Shown here one piece after another: positions 50,882 to 59,944 of a stretch of DNA of 64,000 nucleotides (the first letter of the stretch is position 1; each line of letters starts with the position of its first letter). This DNA comes from Serinicoccus marinus DSM 15273 (lineage in GTDB: Bacteria; Actinomycetota; Actinomycetes; Actinomycetales; Dermatophilaceae). The translations under genes were made by a program, and so were the position numbers. Under the pieces are notes generated by a model. The model made no database searches. It was not told where the DNA came from and was given only the letters and a program-made list of their open reading frames with translations. The stretch lies in assembly GCF_008386315.1 (NCBI RefSeq), contig NZ_CP043808.1:2294001-2358000 (forward strand), given 5' to 3'.

Positions 50882-52107
50882 TCAGTCCTGGAGCGAGGCC
50901 GCCTGCGCCGTCGACAGCACGCCCCGCCGGTCCAGCTGGCGGATGAGCGCGGCGACGACACCCGGGTCGTACTCGTGGGGGGTGGCGCGCAGGATGCGCT
51001 CCAACGCCTGCACCGGCCCTGCGCCACCCGCGAGGCGGGTGGCCCTCCCCGTGAGGTCGTCGTAGGCCGAGGCCACCCGCACGATGCTGGACGTCAGGGA
51101 GACGTCGCCGCGCTCGACCGCCCGGTGGTGCGGCAGCCCGACATCGGCGACGAGCGTCGCCAACCGGGACAGCTCGGCGGTGCGGGCCAGGATCGAGGAG
51201 CCGGTCGCGGCGATGAGCCGCTGGTCCCGCCCCGACACCTCCACGGTCGCGCCGTCGGGGACCGGGCGCGCCAGGCCGACCTGACCGATGTCGTGCAGCA
51301 GCGCCGCGGCCTCGACGTCCGGCAGGTCGGCGGGCTCGACGCCGAGGTCCCGGGCGATCGGCACCGCGAGAGCAGCGACCCGGGCTCCGTGGCCCGCCGC
51401 CGCGAAGCCCGCCTCCTCGGGGAGCCGGGCGAGGGCGAAGATCGTCTGGCGCTGCGCCTGGCGGATGTGCCGCTGGCGTGCCACGGCCGGCTGCAGCACG
51501 AGCAGCGGGACGAGGAAGAGCACCAGGCTGGCCGGACCGAGCTCGGTGAGGGCCAGCGACATGACCACGGCGGTGGAGGCTGCGGCGAGCGAGACCGGTC
51601 CCTGCCGCCCCAGCTCGGAGACCAGGGGCTGCCAGAGGGAGACACGACCACGGACCGCGGTCCGGACAGCCCGGACCACGACCGGGGTGCCCACGGCCAC
51701 CACCGCCGCGACGAGGAGGGTGAGGGCGAAGAGCACCGTGTCGCCCTCCGGGTGCGCGATGCGTTCGAGGAGGGTCGACCCCGTCGGTAGCGGAAGACGC
51801 ACCAGCACCCCGGCGACCGCCACGGCGGTGCCCAGGTGGAGCAGGTCCTGCGGGAACAGCGCGACCCGGCGGCGCCACAGGGCCACGACGAGGACAGCAG
51901 CAGCCGCCAGCAGCAGGGGTCCGAGCAGACCGACGAGCCCTCCGAGACCACCGGTGAGGGGCCAGGCCGTGGACAGGGCCAGGGCCATGGCGCAGGCCTG
52001 GGTGAGTGGTCCCTCTCGGACGGGCGTCGGCGACGCCTGTCGCCAGGCCTCGGTCAACACCATCGCGAGGAAGCCGACGAGGGCCAGCGACCACGTGAGC
52101 GTCACCA
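50882..52107 (-). CDS. Membrane HD-domain protein, degenerate HD-GYP
   Basis: A 408-residue protein. About seven hydrophobic helices fill residues 1-220; the cytoplasmic part has the HD metal motif ALLHDIGQVG with GHGARVAALAVPIA before it. Where HD-GYP proteins have HHExxDGxGYP it reads HHRAVERGDVSLTSS, so the GYP part is lost and c-di-GMP hydrolysis is doubtful. GTG 52107 follows GGTGGAGGA and overlaps the stop of the upstream HD-GYP gene (GTGA). The two look like a sensor pair produced by duplication. Confidence 0.8.
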
Positions 52108-53528
52108 GCGTTCCTCCACCTCGTGCGGGCTCACGGAGCCTGCGCCTTCCGGCTGCCAATCGGCGAAGAGATCGCTGACCAGCGGGTCATCGTGATCGGG
52201 AAGGCGTCCCTGACCCCGGCGAGGTTGGAGCGGCGGTCGCGGCCCAGGCTCGCACCCCCCTGCCGGCCCAGCGCAGCGACCAAGGCCTCCACCACGCGCG
52301 GGTCCAGGTGGCTGCCGGCGCGACGCCGCAGCTGCTCGGCGACGACCATCGGTTCGGCTGACCCGTCGTCCGTGGCCGCCAGCCGGGCATCGAAGGCGTC
52401 CGCGACGGCGATGATCCGCGCGGCCAGCGGGATCTCCTCCCCCTGCAGGCCCGCAGGGTAACCCTTGCCGTCCCAGCGCTCGTGGTGGTGCGCAATCGCG
52501 GGCAGCGAGTCGTCGAGGAAGTCCAACCCGGCCAGCACGTTGAGCCCGGCGAGCGGGTGCGCGCTGAGCGCGGTGAGGTAGGCGATCTCGTCATCGGGGT
52601 CGTGCGGCAGCTCGGCGCGGACCACCATCATCCCGATGTCGTGGAGCAGCGCGGCATAACGCAGCTCCTCGGCGGCCTCCCCGGAGAGCCCGAGCTGGGC
52701 CCCGAGTGCATCGGCGACATCTGCCACCCGCGCACTGTGACCGACCGACGCGGGATCGGCCTGCTCGAGCGCCGCGACGAAGGTGGTGACCGTCTGCTGA
52801 TGCTCGCGCCGCGCGAGGGCGTCACGGCCGATCGTCCAGTGCGCCACCAGCAGCGGCCCGAGGACGAAGAGCGCGGAGGCGGCGCCGAGACCGACCGGAC
52901 CCCACAGCACGACGAAGAGGAACGCCGTGACGGCATGAGCGAGATACCCCCAGCCCAGACTTCGAAGGACTGCTCGCGCAACGGTCAGGACGCGAGTGCC
53001 CCGCACGGCGAACGACATCGCTCCGATGCACAGCGAGTTGACCACGGCCATGGCCGCGTAGGCCATCGCCAGCGGTCCGCCGACCCGGACCAGGAGGCCA
53101 AGCGGTCCGAAGTCGACATTCCCGACGAATACGCCCCCTAGCAGGCCGTAGAAGGCACCGCCGATAGCGCCCATGGCGGCGGTCATACTCACGTTGAACA
53201 ACCGTGTTCGCAGCGTGCGAGCCCCCGGATCGGCCAGATAGGCCAGAGCACCGACAACTGCCGCCCCGAAGGCACCAGCGAGCGGGATGGTCGCCGCGAG
53301 CACCACCGTCGCCACGGAGACACCCCAGTGAGGTCCGAGCCCGCGCTCTCGGATGACGACGCCCACCATGGCCAACCCGATGAGGATGATCAGGCTGCCG
53401 GTCCCCACCGCACTGTCCGAGCCAGGTTGTCGTTGCGCCAGACCCCCGAGTACCACAGCTGTGAGGGCCAGACCGACGATGAGGAGCCAGACGCGCACGC
53501 CAGAGGGGCGCGGATCTTCTCGATCCAC
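52104..53528 (-). CDS. Membrane HD-GYP domain protein, probable cyclic-di-GMP phosphodiesterase, frameshifted near its end
   Basis: About 474 residues. Residues 1-230 hold six or seven helices, a sensory membrane domain; then VGHSARVADVADALG, LLHDIGMMVV and the full signature HHHERWDGKGYPAGLQGEEIP follow, as in active HD-GYP phosphodiesterases. As written, the frame ends at 52131; a missing base near 52198 gives a longer tail (DPLVSDLFADWQPEG) whose stop overlaps the next start as GTGA. GTG 53528 is the start. A 28-codon ORF lies 26 bp upstream on the same strand. Confidence 0.82.
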
Positions 53529-53554
53529 GCCCCTCGTCGTCGACTTGCGAGTCG

Positions 53555-53641
53555 TCAGTCCTCCCAGGACACGACGTCGATGAAGCCGAAGAACGCGTCG
53601 AGGGCGCCGGAGCTGAAGACGTCGGCGATGAGGTGCAGCAC
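53555..53641 (-). CDS. Putative 28-residue peptide upstream of the HD-GYP pair
   Basis: GTG 53641 follows GGAAGG by eight bases and opens a 28-codon frame starting VLHLIADVFSSGALD and ending in SWED. The peptide is hydrophobic, amphipathic if helical, and net acidic (three Asp, one Glu and a final Asp; one His). It has no cleavable signal. It ends 26 bp before the HD-GYP gene, in the same direction and probably the same transcript. It may be a secreted or membrane-active signal, a leader peptide, or chance; homologues would decide. Confidence 0.5.
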   Translation of the reverse strand: MLHLIADVFSSGALDAFFGFIDVVSWED

Positions 53642-53870
53642 GATGGTGTCCTTCCGTTGGGTGCTCCTGACAGGGCTGGAGCAGGTAACCGGTTGACCTA
53701 CCGGTCTAGTGAAAAGAGTGCCACAAACGACTGGGAGAGCGCGCTCCTCAACGCCAAGATCTGTCAAACCTTGAACAAGTCTTTACCCAGAGCGTGACCA
53801 TGGTCACAACACAGGGTGCCGCTGCACGCTGTGGGAGGATGGTGACGACCCACCGACGTCAGGAGGACCC
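53642..53870. other. Regulatory intergenic region, relatively AT-rich
   Basis: The divergent gap between bL37 (rightward) and the peptide/HD-GYP operon (leftward). It holds a Crp-like palindrome (53793-53808) and, on the minus strand, TTGTGA and TAAAGA hexamers 18 bases apart that overlap it. A near-palindrome around AACCGGTT (53687-53694) could be a second operator. The leftward leader would be about 140 bases long. Confidence 0.45.
53793..53808. promoter_or_regulatory. Crp/GlxR-like operator
   Basis: CGTGACCATGGTCACA matches TGTGA-N6-TCACA at nine of ten conserved positions and contains a perfect 14-bp palindrome. It overlaps the -35 region of the probable leftward promoter and lies 63 bp before bL37. 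Binding by a cAMP-receptor-type regulator is inferred. Confidence 0.6.
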
Positions 53871-53945
53871 ATGAGCAAGCGCGCCAGGAAGCGTCGCGAC
53901 CGCAAGAAGAAGGCGGCCAACCACGGCCGCAAGCCCAACGCCTGA
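53871..53945 (+). CDS. Ribosomal protein bL37
   Basis: A 24-residue, extremely basic peptide: MSKRARKRRDRKKKAANHG then RKPNA. This matches the small actinobacterial large-subunit protein bL37 found in mycobacterial ribosome structures, with its characteristic ANHG-[KR]-[KR]-PN ending. ATG 53871 follows AGGAGGA. It is easily missed by gene callers. A perfect terminator hairpin follows, so it is monocistronic. Confidence 0.85.
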   Translation: MSKRARKRRDRKKKAANHGRKPNA

Positions 53946-53957
53946 GCGCCGGGCACG

Positions 53958-53993
53958 AGAAGGGCCGACCAGGACGTCCTGGTCGGCCCTTCT
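53958..53993. terminator. Bidirectional terminator between bL37 and rsrA
   Basis: A perfect 17-bp stem with a 2-base loop, followed on the rightward side by a short CTTTG run. Confidence 0.88.
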
Positions 53994-54023
53994 TTGCGTC
54001 CGGTGCGGACGCTGGTCGACGCC

Positions 54024-54311
54024 CTAGCCCTCGGACCGGCGCACCACGGTCACGCTGGTGCTGGTGATCCTGGTGAGGATCTGCGCCCGCAGCGCCTCCG
54101 GGGCCGACTGGCGCACGCAGGCACGCCGGACCAGCGCCTTCAGCAGCAGCTCCCGGTCGTACTCCGCCAGGCAGGAGCCGCACTCGTCCAGGTGCTCGCG
54201 GATGCGCTCGCGGTCGACGGGGCCGGTCTCGTTGTCCACGAACTCGAACAGCCGCAGGAGCACGCCGGCGCAGTCGGTCGCCGTCGGGAAGTCCTCGTGC
54301 CGCTCCGCCAT
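54024..54311 (-). CDS. rsrA: Zinc anti-sigma factor of the RsrA type
   Basis: A 95-residue redox-sensitive anti-sigma factor. The zinc site is visible: Cys in ATDCAGVLLRLFEF and H-x3-C-x2-C in REHLDECGSCLAEYD, spaced as in RsrA. Under disulfide stress the thiols oxidise, zinc leaves and SigR is released. ATG 54311 overlaps the sigR stop (TGATG), so the two are made in step. The gene ends at a strong terminator. Confidence 0.92.
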   Translation of the reverse strand: MAERHEDFPTATDCAGVLLRLFEFVDNETGPVDRERIREHLDECGSCLAEYDRELLLKALVRRACVRQSAPEALRAQILTRITSTSVTVVRRSEG

Positions 54312-54970
54312 CACGATCCCTCCTCGGTCCGGACGATGCCGCGCTCGACGGCGTAGTCGGTCAGCAGGTCCCGCAGCTGCTTGCGTCCGCGATGCAACCG
54401 GGACATGACCGTGCCGATGGGCGTGTCCATGATCTCCGCGATCTCCTTGTAGGCGAAGCCCTCGACGTCCGCGAGGTAGACCGCCATCCGGAAGTCCTCG
54501 CCGATGCTCGCCAGTGCGCGCGTCACGTCGCTGTCCGGCAGGTGGTCCAGCGCCTCGGCCTCGGCGGACCGGAGCCCGGTCGAGCTGTGCGAGGCGGCCC
54601 GCGCCAGCTGGTAGTCCTCCACGTCGGCGGCGTCCGACTCCAGCGGCTGCCGCTGCTTCTTGCGGTAGCTGTTGATGTAGGAGTTGGTGAGGATGCGGTA
54701 CATCCAGGCCCGCAGGTTCGTGCCGGGGCGGTACTGGTGGAAGGCCGCGAAAGCCTTCGCGTAGGTCTCCTGCACCAGGTCCTCGGCGTCCGTCGGGTTG
54801 CGGGTGGTCCGCAGCGCGGCGCTGTACATCTGGTCGAGCAGCGGCATCGCCTCCCGCTCGAAACGTGCGGCCCGCTCCGCCGGGGTCTCGGTGGCGACGT
54901 CGACGGTGGCGTCCGCCTCCGCCTGCTCCTCGGCGTCGACCTGGTCGAGCGCCGGCTGATCGGTAGTCAT
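54311..54970 (-). CDS. sigR: ECF sigma factor SigR/SigH
   Basis: A 219-residue thiol-stress sigma factor. An acidic 35-residue leader precedes region 2 ([39 protein letters not shown]) and region 4 ([36 protein letters not shown]). It directs transcription of thioredoxin, mycothiol and proteolysis genes from GGAAT-N18/19-GTT promoters. ATG 54970 is likely, but the frame is open to 55126 and a longer, stress-induced isoform as in Streptomyces is possible. Its own promoter is described separately. Confidence 0.93.
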   Translation of the reverse strand: MTTDQPALDQVDAEEQAEADATVDVATETPAERAARFEREAMPLLDQMYSAALRTTRNPTDAEDLVQETYAKAFAAFHQYRPGTNLRAWMYRILTNSYINSYRKKQRQPLESDAADVEDYQLARAASHSSTGLRSAEAEALDHLPDSDVTRALASIGEDFRMAVYLADVEGFAYKEIAEIMDTPIGTVMSRLHRGRKQLRDLLTDYAVERGIVRTEEGS

Positions 54971-55088
54971 CACCGTCCAGCCTAGCCCGTGGGCGCGGTC
55001 GACAGCGAAGGCTCCGGCCACCTCCCCGGGTGCGGCGACTGACGTGAGCACGGTATGCCCTCCTTCGACGATGCTGGTCGGTGCGGTC

Positions 55089-55115
55089 AACACGCGGGGC
55101 GACGGTCGGCATTCC
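55089..55115 (-). promoter_or_regulatory. Sigma-R-type promoter of sigR
   Basis: On the minus strand GGAAT (55115-55111), 19 bases, then GTT (55091-55089): a complete match to the SigR consensus. It lies about 110 bp before ATG 54970, so sigR-rsrA should be autoregulated. Confidence 0.8.
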
Positions 55116-55146
55116 CACCCCGTCATCCGGATGGGAGCATGAGGCG

Positions 55147-56391
55147 GTGACCACGACCTCGCGCGCGCACCGGCTCCGTCCGCTGACCCAGCCGGCCAAG
55201 CTGCAGAACGTCCTCTACGAGATCCGGGGACCGGTGGCCGCCCGGGCCGCCGCGCTGGAGGCCGAGGGCCACCGGATCCTCAAGCTCAACATCGGCAACC
55301 CGGCACCGTTCGGCTTCGAGGCGCCCGACATCATCCTGCAGGACATGATCGCGGCGCTGCCCACGGCGCAGGGGTACTCCGAGTCCAAGGGAATCCTGTC
55401 GGCCCGTCGCGCCGTCGTCTCGCGCTACCAGGACGAGCCCGGCTTCCCCGACCTGGACGTGGACCGGGTCTACCTCGGCAACGGGGTGTCCGAGCTCATC
55501 ATGATGACTCTCAACGCCTTGCTCGACACCGGAGACGAGGTGCTGGTCCCGGCGCCCGACTACCCCCTGTGGACCGCTGCGACCAGCCTGGCGGGGGGCA
55601 TACCCCGGCACTACCTGTGCGACGAGGACGACGGATGGAACCCGCAGGTGGAGGACATCCGGGCCAACATCACGCCACGGACCAAGGCCATCGTGATCAT
55701 CAACCCCAACAACCCCACCGGGGCCGTCTACTCGCGCGAGGTGCTGGAGCAGATCGTCGAGCTGGCGCGGGAGCACTCGCTGCTGCTCCTCGCGGACGAG
55801 ATCTACGACCGCATCGTCTACGACGACGCGCAGCACGTGTCCGTGGCCTCGCTCGCCCCCGACCTGCTCTGCCTGACCTTCAACGGGCTGTCCAAGACCT
55901 ACCGGGTGGCCGGCTACCGGGCGGGCTGGGTGGCCATCACCGGCCCGACCTCCCACGCCCGGGGCTTCCTCGAGGGCATCGAGCTGCTCGCCTCGACGCG
56001 CCTGTGCCCCAACGTGCCGGCTCAGCACGCCATCCAGGTGGCGGTCTCCGGGCACCAGAGCATCGAGGACCTGATCCGCCCGGGGGGCCGGCTCGCCGAG
56101 CAGCGGGACATCGCGGTCTCGATGCTCCGCGCGATGGACGGCGTGAGCTGCGTCGAGCCCCGCGGGGCCCTCTACGTCTTCCCACGGTTGGACCCCGAGG
56201 TGCACGAGATCCACGACGACGTGCAGCTCTGCCTCGACCTGCTCGAGCGCGAGAAGATCCTCGTCGTCCACGGGACCGGCTTCAACTGGCCCACCCCGGA
56301 CCACCTGCGCGTGGTCACGCTGCCCTGGGGCGCCGACCTGCGGTCCGCGCTGGAGCGGATGGGCAACTTCCTCGCGGGCTACCGGCAGTGA
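55147..56391 (+). CDS. Pyridoxal-phosphate aminotransferase, alanine-transaminase (AlaA)-like
   Basis: A 414-residue class I/II aminotransferase. [13 protein letters not shown] (about residue 46), [39 protein letters not shown] and the PLP-lysine segment [17 protein letters not shown] (Lys about 252) are in place, with RVVTLPWG near the C-terminus binding the substrate carboxylate. Sequence is closest to E. coli AlaA/YfbQ-type enzymes using glutamate and pyruvate. GTG 55147 follows GGGAG; it diverges from sigR. Confidence 0.9.
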   Translation: MTTTSRAHRLRPLTQPAKLQNVLYEIRGPVAARAAALEAEGHRILKLNIGNPAPFGFEAPDIILQDMIAALPTAQGYSESKGILSARRAVVSRYQDEPGFPDLDVDRVYLGNGVSELIMMTLNALLDTGDEVLVPAPDYPLWTAATSLAGGIPRHYLCDEDDGWNPQVEDIRANITPRTKAIVIINPNNPTGAVYSREVLEQIVELAREHSLLLLADEIYDRIVYDDAQHVSVASLAPDLLCLTFNGLSKTYRVAGYRAGWVAITGPTSHARGFLEGIELLASTRLCPNVPAQHAIQVAVSGHQSIEDLIRPGGRLAEQRDIAVSMLRAMDGVSCVEPRGALYVFPRLDPEVHEIHDDVQLCLDLLEREKILVVHGTGFNWPTPDHLRVVTLPWGADLRSALERMGNFLAGYRQ

Positions 56392-56404
56392 GCGGGTCCG
56401 CCTG

Positions 56405-57259
56405 ATGTGCGGCCGGTATGCCGCGAGCGCGCACCCGGGCGAGCTCATCGAGGCCTACGACGTCGAGCTCGACGCCACCGACCAGCCGTCCATGAGCCTG
56501 CTCAAGAACCCCCAGACGCCCCCACCGGGCCAGCCCGACCACAACGTCGCCCCGAGCAAGCAGGCGCCCGTGGTGCTGACCCGGGCACCACGGGGGACCT
56601 CGGGGGGCGCCGGCGCCGAGGACCAGCCGGCGGTGCGCCAGCTGCGCCTGCTCACCTGGGGGCTGGTGCCGTCGTGGGCCAAGGACCGGTCGGTCGGCGC
56701 GCGGATGATCAACGCCCGTCAGGAGACCCTGCTGGACAAGCCGGCCTTCGCCCGGGCCGCGCTCGCCCGTCGGGCCCTGGTGCCCATCAGCGGGTGGTAC
56801 GAGTGGCAGAGGAGCCCGGTGGCGACGGACGCCCGCGGCCGGCCCCGCAAGCAGCCCTTCTACGTCACCCGGGCCGACGACCTGCCGTTGGCGCTGGCCG
56901 GGGTCTACGAGTTCTGGCGCAACCCGCAGGCCGCGCCCGACGCCGACGACGCCTGGCTCGTCACCTACGCCGTCGTCACGACCGCCGCCGAGCCGGGTCT
57001 GGACCGGATCCACGACCGGCAGCCGCTGGCCCTCGAGCCCGACCAGTGGGACGACTGGCTCGACCCCGGCCTGATGGACGCGGACGACGTCCGGTCGATG
57101 GTCGACGCGGCGCACGTGCCCGGCCGGTTCCAGGCGTGGCCCGTGGACCGGGCCGTCGGCAGCGCCGCCGCCAACGGCCCGGGCCTGGTCGAGCCGGTGC
57201 CGGCCGAGGCGCTCGTGGGGGTCGTCGACCCCGTCACCGGAGAGGTGCTCGGCGGGTGA
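56405..57259 (+). CDS. SOS-response-associated peptidase (SRAP/YedK/HMCES family)
   Basis: A 284-residue protein that crosslinks to abasic sites in single-stranded DNA through Cys2. The catalytic Cys follows the initiator Met (MCGRYA); MINARQET, the active-site Glu in GWYEWQ, and the His in RIHDRQP are conserved. A Pro-rich insertion at residues 30-60 is longer than usual. It starts 14 bp after the aminotransferase gene and is probably co-transcribed; no LexA box is visible here. Confidence 0.92.
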   Translation: MCGRYAASAHPGELIEAYDVELDATDQPSMSLLKNPQTPPPGQPDHNVAPSKQAPVVLTRAPRGTSGGAGAEDQPAVRQLRLLTWGLVPSWAKDRSVGARMINARQETLLDKPAFARAALARRALVPISGWYEWQRSPVATDARGRPRKQPFYVTRADDLPLALAGVYEFWRNPQAAPDADDAWLVTYAVVTTAAEPGLDRIHDRQPLALEPDQWDDWLDPGLMDADDVRSMVDAAHVPGRFQAWPVDRAVGSAAANGPGLVEPVPAEALVGVVDPVTGEVLGG

Positions 57260-57266
57260 GCCCGCG

Positions 57267-58490
57267 GTGAAGGTCGTGGTGGCTGCCATCGGCAGCCGGG
57301 GTGACGTGCTGCCCTTCACCCACCTCGCGGGGCGCTTCGCCGACGCCGGTCACGAGGTCACCCTCGTCACGCACGCGACGCTGGTCGGCGCCGGGCACCC
57401 CGGGCTGAGGGTGGCGGACGTGTCGAGCGACCCCGAGGAGCTGCTCGCCGGGCCGGCCGCCCGAGCCGTACGTCGTGGGAGCCCGCGGCAGCTCAGCCGC
57501 ACCCGGCAGCTGTTCGCCGACTTCATCGACTCCGCCCGCCAGCCCTCGCTCGAGGCCCTGGACCGGGCGGACGTCCTGGTGGCGTCCACCTTCGCCATCG
57601 CCGCGGTCCACGAGGCCCTGGACCGGTCCGTGCCGGTGGTGCGGGCCCACATGTGGCCGGAGCACGCGGACCTGCGGGGGGTCATGCCCCTGCTGCCGTA
57701 CTCGTGGTGGTTGCCGGCACCGGTCCGGGTCCTCGCCCGACGTGCCCTGCGTAGGGTGGAGCCCTACCTGGGCGGTGTCGACGGGGGGTGGCGGCGCGGG
57801 CGGCTGCACCTCGTCGCGCGACACCCGGTGAGCCTGACGACCTCCACGCTCGGCTCGCTCTACGCCTACAGCCCCGAGCTCGTCGCCGACGAGCCGACGG
57901 ACGGCACGGTGACCGGGTGGTGGACGGGGAGCGGGCCCGACCGTCCGCTGACCCCGCGGGTGGCTCAGGCGCTGGACCACGGCGGGGACTGGATCTACGT
58001 CGGCTTTGGGTCGATGCACCAGCGCGACCCGGGCGCCCTGCTGCGCCGGGTGGACGCGGTGTGCGCCCGGCTCGGCGTGCGGGCGGTCGTGCAGGTGCCG
58101 GGTGCCCCGGCGGTGGACCTGCCGCACCTTCTGGCCGTCACGGACGAGCCGCACGACGAGCTGTTCCGCCGGGTGCACGCGGTCGTGCACCACGGCGGGG
58201 CGGGGACGACCGGGGCGGCGGTCCGGGCGGGTGCCCCGTCGGTCGTCGTCCCACACTTCGCCGACCAGTTCTACTGGGGCAGCCGTCTGCACCTGCTGGG
58301 GGTGGCACCCCGCCCGGTCCCCCGGGCCCTGGCGACGACCGGGGCGCTGGCGCGGGCGGTCGAGGCCGCCCTGGACGCACCCGTCCGCCGGCAGGCCCGC
58401 GAGCTGGCGGCGCGTGTACGCGGCCAGGACGGGTGCGGGGTCGCCGTCCGGCAGGTCGAGGAGTGGCTGGCCCACGCGGAGAGCAGGTGA
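57267..58490 (+). CDS. GT1-family (macrolide/sterol-type) glycosyltransferase
   Basis: A 407-residue GT-B enzyme. AAIGSRGDVLPFTHLAGRFADAGHEV is the acceptor-domain start typical of UGT/MGT enzymes; the donor loop reads VYVGFGSM, and the C-terminal signature HHGGAGTTGAAVRAGAP with PHFADQFYWG binds a nucleotide-sugar. Homologues modify sterols, polyketides or lipids. It is followed by a membrane GT-C gene overlapping by GTGA, so a glycolipid product is plausible. The acceptor is unknown. Confidence 0.88.
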   Translation: MKVVVAAIGSRGDVLPFTHLAGRFADAGHEVTLVTHATLVGAGHPGLRVADVSSDPEELLAGPAARAVRRGSPRQLSRTRQLFADFIDSARQPSLEALDRADVLVASTFAIAAVHEALDRSVPVVRAHMWPEHADLRGVMPLLPYSWWLPAPVRVLARRALRRVEPYLGGVDGGWRRGRLHLVARHPVSLTTSTLGSLYAYSPELVADEPTDGTVTGWWTGSGPDRPLTPRVAQALDHGGDWIYVGFGSMHQRDPGALLRRVDAVCARLGVRAVVQVPGAPAVDLPHLLAVTDEPHDELFRRVHAVVHHGGAGTTGAAVRAGAPSVVVPHFADQFYWGSRLHLLGVAPRPVPRALATTGALARAVEAALDAPVRRQARELAARVRGQDGCGVAVRQVEEWLAHAESR

Positions 58491-59929
58491 GGCCCGCCCT
58501 CCCCGCGGCCTCCGACCCCGGCCCGCTGCGGGTCGCCGCGCCCCCGATGGCCCTCGTCGCGCTGGTGCTGCTCCTCGTTGCCCCGCGCTACGGGCCGCAC
58601 TGGGACGAGCTCTACTTCGGCATGCTGCCTCCCCGGTGGTGGTACGTCGACCAACCGCCGCTGACGGTGTGGCTCACCTGGCTGCTGGGCCGGATGAGCG
58701 ACGACCTGTGGGTGCAGCGCCTGCCGGGGGTCGTGGCGGCCGTCGCCGGCGCTTTCGTGGCGACCCTGTTCCCGCGAGCCCTCGGTGCCCCGACGTCGGT
58801 GCAGCGGCTGGCCGGGTGGGCGCACGCGTTCACCGTCTACCCGCTCATCATGGGCCACCTGTTCACCACCGCGACGCTGGACCTGCTGGCCTGGCAGGTG
58901 GTGGTCCTCCTCGTCCTCCGGGCCTGCCTGGGTCACCCGCACGCTCTCCTGTGGGCCGGCACGGTCGCGGGTCTGGCCTGCTGGAACAAGCTGCTGGTCG
59001 TCGTCCTCGCGGCGGCCCTGCTCGTCGGCCTGCTGCTGACCCGGCCTTCCCTGCTGCGGACCCGGGACGCCCTGCTGGGCTCGTCGGTCTTCGTCCTCCT
59101 CGGCGCGCCCCAGGTGCTCCTGCAACTCGTCCACGGGCTGCCGATGGCCGAGGTCTCCGGCGGCCTCGTGGACGAGCAGGGCGACCTCGTGCGGCTCGTG
59201 CTGCTGCCGGCGCTGGCGCTGTTCGCCGGGCCACCGCTGCTACGCGTCTGGCTGAGCGGGTTCCTCACGCCCTGGAGACGCCCCGACCACCCCGCCCGCT
59301 TCCTGCTGCCGACCTTCGTGCTCGTCCTCCTGTGGACCTTCGCCAACCCCTCGCAGCCGTACTACCCGGTGGGCGTCTTGCTGCCGGCCCTCGCGGTGGG
59401 GTGGGCCACCCCGGCGGTGGCGGACCGGTGGAGCCGCGCGAGGAGCCGGACGGTCGTCACCGCGAACGGCGTGGTGGCGTGCCTGCTCTGCCTGCCGGTC
59501 CTGCCGCCCACCGAGACGTGGGTGTCCGCCGTGTCCCGGCTCAACCCGACCATCCGCGACCAGGTCGGCTGGACCGGCTACGCTCAGCAGATCAGCGACC
59601 TGCGCCGACCCGGCGAGGCCGTCGTCACCGACACCTACGCCCTGGCCGGCGCCGTGCACCGCTACGGGAGCTCGGCCGACCGGGCCGCGGTGCACTCGGG
59701 GCACAACGCGCTCTGGGACCTGGGGCCGCCCGAGGGGGACGAGGTCCTGCTGGTCGGCGAGGACGCCGTCGCCCGACGGGGGGACTTCGGCCGCTGCGGG
59801 GCGGCGACGGAGCTCGACACCGGCCCGGTGGTGCATCCCCGGCTCGAGCACGTGCCCGTCCTGCACTGCGTGGACCCGGTCGCCGACTGGGCGACGCTGT
59901 GGCCACGGTTCCGCCGCCTGGGCGGATGA
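58487..59929 (+). CDS. GT-C-fold membrane glycosyltransferase (ArnT/PMT-like)
   Basis: A 480-residue polytopic protein with about ten to eleven helices. The first periplasmic loop has PHWDELYFGMLPPRWWYVDQ, where the Asp-Glu is the GT-C catalytic pair, and QPPLTVWLT follows as in PMT_2 proteins. The C-terminal 130 residues form a soluble extracytoplasmic domain. Such enzymes use polyprenyl-phosphate sugars. GTG 58487 overlaps the upstream GT1 stop, implying a shared pathway. Confidence 0.83.
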   Translation: MRPALPAASDPGPLRVAAPPMALVALVLLLVAPRYGPHWDELYFGMLPPRWWYVDQPPLTVWLTWLLGRMSDDLWVQRLPGVVAAVAGAFVATLFPRALGAPTSVQRLAGWAHAFTVYPLIMGHLFTTATLDLLAWQVVVLLVLRACLGHPHALLWAGTVAGLACWNKLLVVVLAAALLVGLLLTRPSLLRTRDALLGSSVFVLLGAPQVLLQLVHGLPMAEVSGGLVDEQGDLVRLVLLPALALFAGPPLLRVWLSGFLTPWRRPDHPARFLLPTFVLVLLWTFANPSQPYYPVGVLLPALAVGWATPAVADRWSRARSRTVVTANGVVACLLCLPVLPPTETWVSAVSRLNPTIRDQVGWTGYAQQISDLRRPGEAVVTDTYALAGAVHRYGSSADRAAVHSGHNALWDLGPPEGDEVLLVGEDAVARRGDFGRCGAATELDTGPVVHPRLEHVPVLHCVDPVADWATLWPRFRRLGG

Positions 59930-59944
59930 CCGGGTCCCCCCGCG

